Source: Ignelater luminosus | Lineage: Eukaryota; Arthropoda; Insecta; Coleoptera; Elateridae | Length of the DNA: 64,000 nt | Direction: 5' to 3' | NCBI GenBank assembly: GCA_011009095.1 | Contig: VTPC01000634.1 | Span: forward strand, 248,001-312,000 | Part shown: positions 52,422-63,391 of the stretch, piece after piece | Position numbering within the stretch: the stretch's first letter is position 1 | Layout of the letters: every line of letters begins with the position of its first letter | The notes under the pieces: generated by a model | The model's database searches: none | What the model was told of the DNA's origin: nothing | The model's input: the letters and a program-made list of their open reading frames with translations, nothing else | Position numbers and translations under genes: made by a program

Positions 52422-53500
52422 ATAGTATTAGAAGACCTCGCAGAAAAGGTTTTAGACCAAGATGAAATCAGCCAACACATATTCTTTTATAAAAGATATG
52501 TTGATGATTGTATATAATGCGTCAACCCAAACTATGTTTAAAAAATCCTAGACAAATTTAACGAAATATATCACAGATTACAATTTACAATAGAAAAAGA
52601 AACCAATAATAAAATTAACTTCTTTAATCTCACTTTACATAAAAACAACAACACAATCATCACAAACTGGTACACCAAAGATATATGGTCTGAAATATAC
52701 ATAAACTTCCTATCAAACACCCCAACTACCTATAAAATCAGCATAATTAATAACTTGATTGATAGAGCAGTAACATTATCTCATTCAAAATTTAGAAAAG
52801 AAAATATTAAAAAAGTAAAACATGCCTTATTAAAAAATACTTATCCAATCAATTTCAGTAATAAACATATTAAAAAAAGAATTCATTATATATACAATAA
52901 AAAAGAAAGTTAAAAAACCAAAAAACAAACGTCACTTATGTAGCATTACCATATATCAAAAACAACATAAACCAAAAGATAAAAATGTTCTACAAACAAA
53001 TACAAACATCAAAATAGCTTATAGAAACCAGAACACACTTAGAACACTGTATACAAACTTAAAAGCAAAAAAGAAAAAAAAACATATATCAGACATAGTA
53101 TATAAAATTAACTGTAATAATTGTAAAGCTTCATACATTGGAATACAAAACAATACACAGGAAGTAGAATAAACCAACATCAAAATGCAATTAAGCGACA
53201 CAAAACAAGATACTGCCCTTGCAGAGCATGCACTTAATATTACACCACTTTGACTTTAACAATGTAAACATTTTAGAAAAATAACAAAATACCCAAAAAC
53301 GCTTATTTTTAGAAATGTTACACATAAAAAAAAGAAAAAAATGCAAAAAAACTCCATCACATCATACAGAACAATTTCCAAAATGTTATAGCAACCTCAT
53401 AAAAAAAAATAAACAACAATATAGATTTCTTTAGCCATATAAATAATAAAACAAAAACACACCCAAAATTATTAAATAACAAGATTTTCATACCCAACCT
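52422..53500 (+). pseudogene. Penelope-like element, 3' part (RT catalytic box and GIY-YIG nuclease)
   Basis: Continues the RT with VLEDLAEKVLDQDE and the catalytic FYKRYVDDC (YVDD at 52497-52508), followed by a stop. FTIEKETNNKINFFNL, DIWSEIYINFLSNTP and AVTLSHSKFRKENIKK follow, the usual Penelope thumb and linker. At 53094-53150 comes DIVYKINCNNCKASYIG, the start of a GIY-YIG endonuclease domain, then fragments such as TALAEHALNI. Stops and frameshifts are frequent. The coding domains place it among endonuclease-bearing Penelope-like elements. The 3' limit is not sharply defined. Confidence 0.87.
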
Positions 53501-54689
53501 GTATAAATAATTAATCTATTAAAAATACAAAGTTGTACTAGCACCGCATGTCATTTACACATAAACACAATAAGAAGTTATTTTAATATTTCTGTACGTG
53601 TCCTTTTAAAATGCTTGAAAATGTGAATGTCTGTCAAAATAAAAAAAATTTTTAAATGTAACAACATTAATAATTAGTATGAATGTATGTAAGTAAATTA
53701 ATTTATAAATAAAATGTAACAACAATAATATAAGCTTACACATTACAGGTAAAAAATTGTTAAAAATAAGAACAAAAAAATATTAATTAAAAAAATGATG
53801 ATGAAATAAAGAATTTAAGTACTACTACAATAGGTGTTATAATTAATGACCAATTAAGCTAATAAAGAATCAAATCAAAAACAAATTTAGTTTCTAATCC
53901 ATAGCTTTTCGCGTAGGCAAAGAAAAAGTAAAAATGCTTATGTTAAAAGTCAATTATAGAATTCCACGAATTAGTAGCTATCTAGCATTTGAACTCTTGT
54001 ATTTAGAGTACCTAATAGTCGAATGCTTCTCCAGACTATCGGCGAGCGCATTACTCCTTCTATTTGCAATTTTACTTGGGACTACGTGCATACTAAGAAA
54101 TTATTTATTAAAAAGCAGTTTTTTATACGAAGTACGACCCTGTTTTACACAGAAATGCTTCATCTGTAGTTTGTATTACTGCAACTGCAAATTTATCTTT
54201 ATAACCTAAGTATGCAGTTATAAATTTCTAATGCTGTAATGTACCGCTTTTCTTTCTTTTTCTTTTAGTTTTGATTGTTCATACCTGTTTCAGAGGAACT
54301 CCTGATTTTGATGATTCCAGTTAGATTTATCATTTTCGAACCTTGCTCTTCTTCACTGTTAGTTAGCCGAGAGCATTTTTGAGTTTTCTGTGCGTATGAG
54401 GTGATCATGGAGTGGTTTATTAGCAAAATGTAACAACATTACCAATATCCATTGAGCTTTCTGTATTATTTATAAAATGGGGGTTTCTTGTAAAAAGACT
54501 TACTACACTGAAGGTGATGTTCATCATCCCAATGCGATTATAATAATCAGTACCATCAATGCTATTTATTACCTCATTAAAACGCAGTAATTCAAAGTAT
54601 GAATGCGAAAAGAATTATTAATAATTTATTATTATTTGATTTGCCATAATTACTTTGTTGTAGTTAAGAAATAAAGAATAAAAAGAAAT
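53501..54689. other. Non-coding DNA after the Penelope-like element
   Basis: AT-rich. The 91-residue frame at 53934 has no recognisable domain. Confidence 0.45.
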
Positions 54690-54703
54690 AGAGACTAAAA
54701 AAC

Positions 54704-54709
54704 TTTATT
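54704..54709 (-). terminator. Polyadenylation signal AATAAA of the right CLIP peptide gene
   Basis: AATAAA on the minus strand, 110 bp after the stop codon of the peptide gene, is well placed for a short 3' UTR. Confidence 0.6.
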
Positions 54710-54818
54710 GACACTAAACAAAATATAGTAATAGTTATGGTTAAAATAATCTTTTTCATTTTTACATCTACAGTATAAAAACAGAACCAATAATATGCTC
54801 CGTTTAAATAATTTTCAC

Positions 54819-54894
54819 TTAGAACTCAACACTTCTGACTTTGTCTACTTTGCAACATATTTCCAAATAATTTTTACAAGTATTGGTCGAGGTA
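54819..54894 (-). CDS. Secreted CLIP-type peptide, last coding exon (right paralogue)
   Basis: Preceded by the acceptor CTTTTCCAG (54903-54895). It joins the upstream exon in phase 2 (AG|T, Ser52) and encodes TSTNTCKNYLEICCKVDK, then VRSVEF and stop TAA (54821-54819). It supplies C58-x6-C65-C66, the second half of the CLIP cysteine pattern. The stop comes ten residues after the double cysteine, so there is no room for a protease domain unless an alternative splice skips it. This exon is too short to appear in ORF searches and was found by looking for the expected C-x6-CC signature. Confidence 0.8.
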
Positions 54895-55339
54895 CTGGAA
54901 AAGATATTCTTAGTTAGTTTTCAAATCTTTGATACTATAGTAATCTGGGTACTATACTACAAACTTACGTTTTTCTTTTTAGTACAAAATATGCTAAATA
55001 AAAGAACTGGACAAACATACTTATATCTTATTAATGCTTTTATTTAATGGTGTTAACCTTTGATGATCAAATTGATGAATAGGTTATCAAAGTAAACTAT
55101 AAACTTTACTTAAAGTTATTTTTTAAATTTAATTGAGGAGCATTATAAATAACGTTTTAGAATTCTAGTACTGTTAAAATTTCAAGTTCAATTTTAAGCT
55201 TTTATGTTTGAATAAATCCACTCGTTCCTTTCAGTAAGAAAAGCAATAACAAAAATAATGAAAAATAATAAAATTTTAAAAAGTATTAAGCATTTACAAT
55301 ATAAGCAAACCTATTTCTTAAAACAACTACATTCTGTAC

Positions 55340-55494
55340 CTTGAACTAGTAGAATCACTTTGATCACAAGTATAATACGGTACACATTTGTGTACACCTT
55401 CATCTTTGCCTTCACCACATTTTACAGAATTTCCGTCTTCGGCAAATGTGCCTACTAGAATGATAGTAACAAACAAAAATACAAATTTATTCAT
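55340..55494 (-). CDS. Secreted CLIP-type peptide, first coding exon (right paralogue)
   Basis: Encodes signal peptide MNKFVFLFVTIILVGTFA (cleavage predicted after A18) and C26-x10-C37-x5-C43 within KCGEGKDEGVHKCVPYYTC, nearly the same as the left paralogue at 47937-47747. The donor is AG|GTACAG at 55340/55339, and a 445-bp intron leads to the last exon. Together they give a 76-residue preprotein whose mature part has six cysteines spaced C-x10-C-x5-C-x14-C-x6-CC, the CLIP pattern. I start at 55494, not the upstream in-frame ATG at 55515, because a TTTTTTTAG acceptor lies directly before AATGAAT, the start matches the paralogue, and the signal peptide is then clean. Likely secreted to haemolymph. 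A role as a regulator or decoy in serine-protease cascades is inference. Confidence 0.82.
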
Positions 55495-55515
55495 TCTAAA
55501 AAAAAAATAAAACAA

Positions 55516-56331
55516 ACAGTAAATTAAGTTACAAGAATACTTATGTATGTAATTACTTGCAAACAGGACAATTTCTTTTTGCGACTCTTTCAGTGTTTAT
55601 TCAAAGCGTAACTGTGCAAGAAGGTAATATAGGCAGAGAGAACTGCTGATAAAAAATAAATATGTTTGCGCAATGCAATATTACAACACATTCACAGTTT
55701 ATTTATAATTAGCCATGAATTATCAAATATACCAAACAAACTTTGTCACTTACACTCACCAGTCATTACATAATTTTGGTATATAATACAGCACAGAAAG
55801 TCAAAGTAGTTGCCTGTTTCAAGCAAAATTTATTTGGTGTTGTCAATTTAGAACAGGAACCAAATGCATGTAAATATAAAGGGTGTGTCAAAACCAACCG
55901 CATGATATTGATAACATAAAGTTTCATTTATTTATTTAATCGAACATCAACATTGACTGCACAAGCAGTGTACGGATTCAGCCAAACAAATTAACAATTA
56001 AAAGAATTCGATTCCAAAATACTATGTATGACACAAATAAAAAACCACAAACAAAAATGTGAAAATAGAGATAAAATAAGTGTACATAGAAGTAAAAACA
56101 GAGAAATTTTTATCACGTCATACTCCTAAAATATTCAACTGATCCTCTTATATTACAGCTTTAACTTTTAATCTAATCCCACTAATAAGCTGTAGTTAGA
56201 TTTAAAATTTGACTTTGAAGCTTGAAATAACATGTGATGTGTTTTAAAACTATTGAAAACTAGACCAGTTAAATTACACCAGTTTGATGTACGTATGAGC
56301 AAATAAACAGCCATTTCTAGAAACGAGCAAA
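55516..56331. other. Upstream region of the right CLIP gene
   Basis: A TATAAATA on the minus strand near 55,700 could be a core promoter element for the peptide gene, with a non-coding first exon between it and 55,500. No other gene is seen. Confidence 0.35.
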
Positions 56332-56663
56332 GTACCCCAGGTGTCTCCTTCTGCGTTTGATGATTTTCCAATATGTTGTAGAGAATCAAAAAGAAAAGCA
56401 CCCGTATTCTTTCTTGTCTGCCTATGAACAGCTTAAGAGAGTGAAACTACCCTCCACAGTTCGAGTCCACAATCGAGAATTCGCAGTTTCACATAGAAGC
56501 ACTTTATTTAAATAAAACCAACTTAGAAGTCCTTCTTGTAGTTACTAATAAAAAATACCATTCAGTTGAGGCTCTGAATAAATTCTATGAGGGTGTTTTA
56601 TTTTTTGATTCTCTACAACATATCCGAAAATCATCAAGATTGGAGTGGAATACCTGGAATACT
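56332..56663. repeat. Inverted repeat pair, ~72-bp arms
   Basis: The minus strand from 56403 to 56332 and the plus strand from 56591 to 56663 share TTTTTGATTCTCTACAACAT, then GAAAATCATCAA and ACCTGG. The ~187-bp loop has no ORF. A third partial copy (GAAAATCATCAAGATCGGAG, then TGGAACACCTGGGAT) lies at 59374-59410 on the plus strand. This is a local interspersed repeat family of unknown type. Confidence 0.7.
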
Positions 56664-57302
56664 TTTATTGTAATGCTGCAGCATTAGAAGCTATAATTAT
56701 TGGTGTATTATCTGGAAAAGTTACCTTTAAGTAGAAAGTATGGTAAATCATGTTTTAAAAGAGCAACGGGGCAAGTACTCTTCCTAGCGGAACTCCTGTT
56801 ATCTTTTTCGTAACATTGATTTCTGTCGCTTATATGTTACTAAAGCAGAGACATGTTGTTTTCTGCAATAAGTAGAGAAGCTTGTTTTGAGACATTTCTG
56901 TGGTGTTTTATCCTCCGCCCCTTTATCCTTCTGCTAAATGTCTAGAGATAAACGGGAAAAGCGACCCTTTTTTTATAATTATTCTATTAGTATCAAACAT
57001 GCGGACGCTATGTCAGATAGAGATGCTATTAAAAAATCAAGTCAATCTGTTTATTAGTACATTTGGTTGTTACTAAAGTTCCAAATGTATACTGCCCTTT
57101 CATGTTACTAAAAATGTCAGGTTTCCCATCATTTTTACTGTTTTTCGACATTCCACTCTACTACATCAATTTGAAGACCCTCTTTGGGGAACGAAAACGG
57201 AATTTTTGGAATAATATCCCAAAACAGTTCTGATTTTACTTTTTGAGCTTTTCGTAATATGTAACAAGTGTGCTTTAAATCGCCGAACATTTGGCGTCTT
57301 TA

Positions 57303-57640
57303 ATTTAGACTCCAGATTCGTGATGAGCACCCAAAAAACACATACAATGACATGTCGCTCGCATAGTTATACGAAAGCTTCCTATTTCGTTTCTTACAAG
57401 TCCAGATTTTTTGAATTTCCAAATTCAAGTGACATTTTTTGATAATTTGAACTTGAAATTCGTGATCACCGCCCAAAAGAACACATAAAATGAGACATCA
57501 CTCGAATAGTTATTCAATAGCTTGCTATTTAGTTTGAACAAGTCCAAATTTTCCGAATTTCTCAATGATCATGACAATTTTGGATGATTTGGACTTTAAA
57601 TTCGTGATTAGCGACCTCAAAAACCCTGGAGCGAGGAAAT
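57303..57640. repeat. Tandem repeat, 142-bp period, about 2.3 copies
   Basis: The motif ATTCGTGAT begins at 57316, 57458 and 57600, exactly 142 bp apart each time. Aligned segments include CACCCAAAAAACACATACAATG/CGCCCAAAAGAACACATAAAATG and AAGTCCARATTTT. It could be a short satellite array or satellite-derived fragment. Confidence 0.9.
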
Positions 57641-58114
57641 TTTTTCAAACTGAATTATAGCTCCTGAAAGTGCATCCAAAAAGATGCATTTTCCTCTGTA
57701 GAAATGCAATAACAAAAAACGTCAAAAAACTAAAAGGGAGCATTTTTTCTAGACAACTCACACAATCGATTGCCGCAAATCGCATCAAAATCCATCTTCG
57801 CGATTTTTTTGACCTTTTCTGCTTTATTTCCTCGACCATTAAGTCTTAAATATAATCGAACATCGAGATCTCTGACATAGCTGCCACAAGTTTGGTACTA
57901 GAACAATTATTAAAAAGGTTGGTCTTTTTCGATTATCTTTGGACATGTAGCGGGAAGGTAAAGAAAGGAAAGATGAAACACCACAGAAATATTTCAAGAC
58001 AAGCCCCTCTATTCATTGCAAAAAAACCACATGTCTCTAGCTATAGTACGAGAAGCACTGCTAGAATTCGCGGAAAAAGTAAAGCAAAACACACATTGCG
58101 TTATGTAAATCGCT

Positions 58115-59075
58115 TTATTGCTTCTCAAAGTACTTGCCTTTACATCTATACACTTTTTCATTTGATGAAACCAATCTCCGAAACATTTTCTCCACTCTGA
58201 ACGAGGTATCTCCGAAACAAGTGATTTAAATGCTTCAATGGCTTCTTCAGGCGATGAAAAACGCTCGTCCCGCATTTTATTTTTGGTTTTTGGAAACGAG
58301 AAAAAGTCATTGGGTGATAAATCAGACAAATATGGGCAATCGGTCATTAATGTGATGTTGAATGATGATGAAGCATGATTCGCCGGTTTAAGTTGTTTCT
58401 TCTTGTTTCAGCGATAACTTCCGACAAACAAAGTATACCAGTCAGCATTAACTGTTTTTTAATCCTTTAATGCAACAGTTGCAACGTGACCGTTTTTCCG
58501 AAGAAACAAACAATCAGTTTTTTTTCGAAACGCTTTGTCAACGCACCACTTTTGTTTGTTTTGGTTCACTTTGAAATACCCATACAGTCGATTGCTGTTT
58601 AGTTTCAGGCTCATACAAATATATTCATGTTTGGTCACCTATTACGATCTAATACACAAAATTTGAACGACCATGGCCAAATGTTTTGAGAATTTTCTTG
58701 CATCAAGTGACACGTGCCTGTTTTTGCGCTTTTGTCAAATTGTGAGGGATCCAGCGACTGCAAAGCTTCCTTACATTCAAATGATCGTGCAAAATTGTAT
58801 GCATTTGTTTCGCCGCAATGCCTAAGAATGCCTCTATCTCATTGTATGTCACATGCTGATCTGCTTTAATCATTTCATGCACAGCATTGAAGTTTTTCAA
58901 GACAACAGAGGTTGGTCTTCCACGCTTGAATTCTGTGAACCATTTGTAACCATAGTTTTAAATGGTGGTTTATCCCCAAATAACGAACTAAGTTTTTCCG
59001 CACATTTTTGTGGTGTTAACCCATATTGAAAATTATAAAAAGCATCACTCTAAAACCACGACTCGATATTTCCAT
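58115..59075 (-). pseudogene. mariner-family transposase, inactivated
   Basis: The minus-strand start (ATG at 59075) reads MEISSRGFRVMLF and, through frameshifts, the N-terminal HTH region; MIKADQHVTYNEIEAFLGIA and CSRWIPHNLTKAQKQAR follow (58900-58703). The middle is broken: the first catalytic motif reads GDQT-stop-IY (expected GDESWIY), and YEPETKQQS follows. Near the second catalytic motif HHD has become HHH (ILHHHSTSH). The third motif YLSDLSPNDFFSFPK (D34D type) is present at about 58330-58285, then KCFGDWFHQMKKCIDVK. A frameshift precedes the usual KYFEKQ end at TAA 58117-58115. It is the full length of a mariner transposase (about 345 codons) but has many lesions. No inverted repeats were found with confidence. 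Confidence 0.9.
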
Positions 59076-59627
59076 TTTTTTTCACAAAATTACTGTTAAG
59101 TTCTGTTGAAACGAAACTGCTTGGTTTGAATTCAAACTGTTAACTGTATTATTGGTAACAAAGGTCAAATTTTACGATTGTAATAATTACAGAACGCTGG
59201 TAATATCAGGAATACTAATTCCCAGAATTCTTACCAACACCATAATGTCCGGGGACTTGACGTATCAGATACATCACCTCCGAGACAGACAAAAACCATT
59301 TAAAAATCATCAATATTTACAAATTGTAATGTTATTTTGGAAATCTTATGATATTTCTCATCAAATGTGAAAAGGAAAATCATCAAGATCGGAGTGGAAC
59401 ACCTGGGATTTTTTGTTGATTCAGATGTGCTTATTAATTAAACTTTGGTTGAGAACTTTTTTAGAATTCCGTCTAGATGTTGTTTATTATATTCCACAGG
59501 AGTGTTTCCTAAAAACTTCTGTTGTCATCTTGGAGCGATGTAAGATTTAACAAATAAGAACAGTCTGAGGCCAAGCCCGTTTTAACCTAAATTAATTCAT
59601 GCGTAAATTTGCATCGTAAATTGGGAT

Positions 59628-60700
59628 AATAATAATAATATTTATTCCAACAGTCTTAGGCCACTTATAGGAACAGAATACATAAATATTAAAGTGCGTA
59701 AAAATACAACATCTATAACATTAAAAAATAGCTATAGAGAAAAAAAAACAAAATCATGCAAATGTAAAATATAGATAAAAGATGTAAGTAATAATATCTA
59801 GTAATTGTATAAGTAATTGTGTAATTGTAAATTGTATAAATAAGTTAAAAAGGATATACATTGTCAAATTTCAATAAAAATTATGTGTCAAACAGTTACA
59901 ATGTATTTTAAACAATAAAACAACAAACATAAATAAAATTGATGTAAATGAGAGAAACTAAAGAAGACGAACAATTCTTCTATATATCCAAACATCACAC
60001 AGTTCAGTATCACTGCACTTTTTAATAATAGACTTGCATGAGTCATTAAATAAATCAAACCCATGTATTTTAAAAAGATTATTTACATCATTTAATATTG
60101 TGTGTCAAAAGTTTAAAAAGTACTGTTCGTGACCTGCATCTGATGTCGGAAACTATAAGACTACATTTATGTAATAATTGCTCGCAATCAGTTTGATAAT
60201 GGAGAATCCTATAAATCGTAGAAACGGATATCAACCTACGTCTGACTTCTAGTCTCTGGATTTTAAATTTCTTGAGTTGATCGCGATACGATACATGATT
60301 TCTAAAGTTAGGGAATATTCCATACTTTCTATAGTGAAGATGTCTTAAAAAACATTTTTGAACGCGTTCAATAAGATCAATATTTGTGTACGAGTTAGAT
60401 GACCATATTACAACAGTGTATTCCAACTTTGAACGAACGCATGCGTTGTATAAGATTTAGGTAGTCTCAGTTGAGAAACTTTTACTATTTCGCAAAACTC
60501 ACCCTAACATACGGTACGCCTCTTTTGTGCATTTCTGAATATGATGATGGAAGTTAAAGGTGGACTATCATCTTTGATTAAGGATACTCGTTGTAAAGTA
60601 ATACGGTTAATTGCATAATTATGAATAATTTCAGTTTTCTTTGAATGAAATAACTTTACATTTGTTAATGTTAGGATGCGCTATGTTTATGTGTAGTTTC
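59628..60700 (-). pseudogene. Jockey/CR1-type non-LTR retrotransposon, 5'-truncated, with (ATT)n tail
   Basis: In shifted frames the minus strand reads HINKCKVISF (about 60675), HHIQKCTKEAYRMLG (about 60540), RNSKSFSTET, and LYNACVRSKLEYTVVIWSSN (60450-60400). It continues in the frame 60426-60088 with IERVQKCFLRHLHYRKYG and YRDQLKKFKIQRLEVRRRL. This is the C-terminal end of a non-LTR polymerase. The 3' UTR runs to a short ATT repeat (plus-strand AATAATAATAAT at 59630-59641), the typical tail of such elements. The catalytic RT box is absent, so the copy is 5'-truncated. Confidence 0.87.
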
Positions 60701-61679
60701 TGTGTGAATAGTACTTTTGTTTCATTATTTGGCACGTTTAGTTAAGGCGTGATGGCGACACTCAACCCTTGGCGAGCAAAGCTAGTAGCGTTCGAGAAGG
60801 TTTTCGTAATTATATTTTTGCATTGTAAATTCAGAATTTGTTTATGGAAACTTCATCGGAAATGAGTCCATGAATTTTGCAGACGATTGTCTTTACAGGA
60901 TATAACCAGTATTGTGCAAATGCTTTGATAATAAACATTATTGACTATCGTTTCGTGGATTAACCTATTAATTCAAAAATTGTGACTAACTTTGGATGGT
61001 GAAGATTACAAAACCCCGGGGTTAAAACAGAACTTATTTATCAATATATTCATTTTGCTCATTAAAGATTTGTTAATTAACTCGACGTTTTGTTTAAAAG
61101 ATCTTATTCAATAGTCCTGAACACTCTACGTCTATGTGAAGTAATGTATCGAATTATGCATCGGCGGAGAACTGTTTTAACCATGTTTTTGTACTTAATT
61201 AACTATCATTTTGTGTGGAAACTAAATTTAATAATATCTAAAAGTATTCTTCTTGGTGCGCTTTGGTTTCAAAAGCACGTGAAGGCTCACTGACCATTCC
61301 GAAAGCTGTTGGAATCTTACAAATCTAGCACTAAGTTCAAACTCTGGTAGCGTCTTCCATTTAACCGGAGGGAAACCAGCTGTTATTGATAATCTTCAAA
61401 AAATTAGTTAAAATTTATTTATTATCTACTTTGTTTGTGTTACGTAAACGTAATAAAGTCAGTCATTTGAACAATTTGTAGGTGACTATTGTAAACTGGG
61501 CATCCAAGGCTAATGAATTTGGTTTCATAATAATATTTTTTTTATTAGATTAAAGCTTTAATTAATATTAGATACAAAATTCTGTAATCTTGTTGTCAGA
61601 ACTGTTACTTAAGAGGTTCAGATTGCATTACTGACCTCATTGGAAATTTAACGTTATTTTTGTACTTACATATTAGATT
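60701..61679. other. Intergenic DNA
   Basis: No gene recognised. Confidence 0.45.
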
Positions 61680-63387
61680 TGTAACGGTCTTTTGTCGTTA
61701 TCATCCCGTCACATGGTAAATCTCACGGTATATCATCATCCTTCCTTGTGAGACACCGTTTATATACAACTTATTTCTTTGCTTCGCAACAACTCTTTCG
61801 AATTCTGGGGGGAATGCGACAAGCGGCCCGGACAGAAAGAATCGAGACGTGAGAGTGGAAGTGTTTCCTGCACTTGTTCTCTAGCTGGGGCGATTTCCAC
61901 GTAGGAGAAATTAAAAAAATAAAAGAAACCCTTTTTATCAAGGGGTAAGTTAACTTTCTTTTCTCGCATCTCTTGCGTCTTTCTAACTAATGGTTGTTCC
62001 TTGTCTCCAGTTTTTTTATTAGATCCCACGAATCTGGTGGTAAACAAAATCACAAACGAATTTTTCACGGGCATTTCTGGAAGCCCTGTTCATACATTGA
62101 CTTTTCTGGTAGTAGCTGTGACTGCCGAGAGTGATTGAGAGTCGACATCAAATGACGGATGCTGGATTCCCAAGCTTGCAGTTAACTAATTTAAAACATT
62201 TCACCGGAAGACCCAGAAGCGGATAGGTTAATCGCTTCCGAAAACCCGACTTCTAAACTAATTTAAGGATCCATCCGGTACCAATTTGTGGTAATAAGTA
62301 ATTCAGTTCAATTAATTTTTTTGTTATTTAAATCCTTGCTTAAATTTAGGGTGACCCCTTCAGGTTAATAAGGATCATAAACTTTTATTAAAATCCATTG
62401 TAATATAATTTTTTTGTTTGACCCGTAACTTTTAAATTTGTATAAACAATTCAATTTCTTCTTGATTAATGTGCTATTCGGATGTAAATTGAAAATTTTT
62501 TTTGTTTAACATTGTTTTTCGGGTGTATTTCAGTTTCAGCAAGCAAATTTCGATCGAAAGCTGCTTCCTTCTTCACTGTGGTAAGATTAATTTAATACTT
62601 CATTACTTATCCAAACCTCGCTTTAATTGTTTAATTTTTTATTTAAATTTCATCGTACACCTGAATGATTTCAAATTCGTTCTTTTAGAAAATTTAATTC
62701 ATTAATTTCGGTTTCATACAAATAATTATTTTGTGACATCGGAGATTTTTATGTGCATTTCTTTGGTGTTTTGTTTTCTTAGCGTTTGAACAATTTGAGA
62801 TTATTTGCCTGGTGTACTTTATGATAACATTTGTGTAAATTTTATATTGTTACCTTGGACTTATTTTTGTCAATTTTTACGATTATTTCCTTATTTTTAA
62901 ATGCTTTAAAATTTGTTTATTTATTTAACAATTTGGTGTCTCTATTAATCTAAAATTCAAAAATTCAATTAATGTTTTTTTAAAAAGTGGAGATCCTTTT
63001 ATTAATTTTTTGGTCATAATCTGTTGTTAAAGTATTATAACAATTTTCTATTGCTCGCTTATTTAAGTTTAGGAGTAAAATCTTATGCATAGGTACTTTA
63101 ACTTTTGGTGCTATTGAAATTGCCAATATTAGCTTCATTTCTAAAGTAACAATTTTTTGTATGAAACTGTTCTATCGGGTTACTCAGAGTTTATTTGTAA
63201 ATACAAATAAAAAAATCTTACTTGATATTTCAATATACGGTGTTGGTTAATTACTACATGGTGTTTTATTGTAAGTATAATCTTTGCCGTCCCGCTCCCA
63301 AGTCTACCCACTTGAGGTCAGCTGGCCTAGGACCCAGAGATCCTAGAAGTTTCTTCACATTTACAGTAACAAAAGGTTTACGTTACA
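61680..63387 (+). mobile_element. Candidate solo LTR, ~1.7 kb
   Basis: The left end is TGTAACGG and the right end ACGTTACA: TG...CA with a perfect 7-bp inverted terminus TGTAACG/CGTTACA. The flanks are identical 4-bp sequences GATT (61676-61679 and 63388-63391), as left by Ty3/gypsy integrases. Inside are a TTTATATAC element (61759) and an AATAAA (about 63208). No internal coding domain is seen. A 1.7-kb LTR is long, so the pairing of these ends could be coincidental. Confidence 0.5.
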
Positions 63388-63391
63388 GATT

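Noticed and set aside
61760-62074. 104-residue minus-strand frame, less AT-biased
   Set aside because: Falls inside the candidate solo LTR and shows no recognisable domain.
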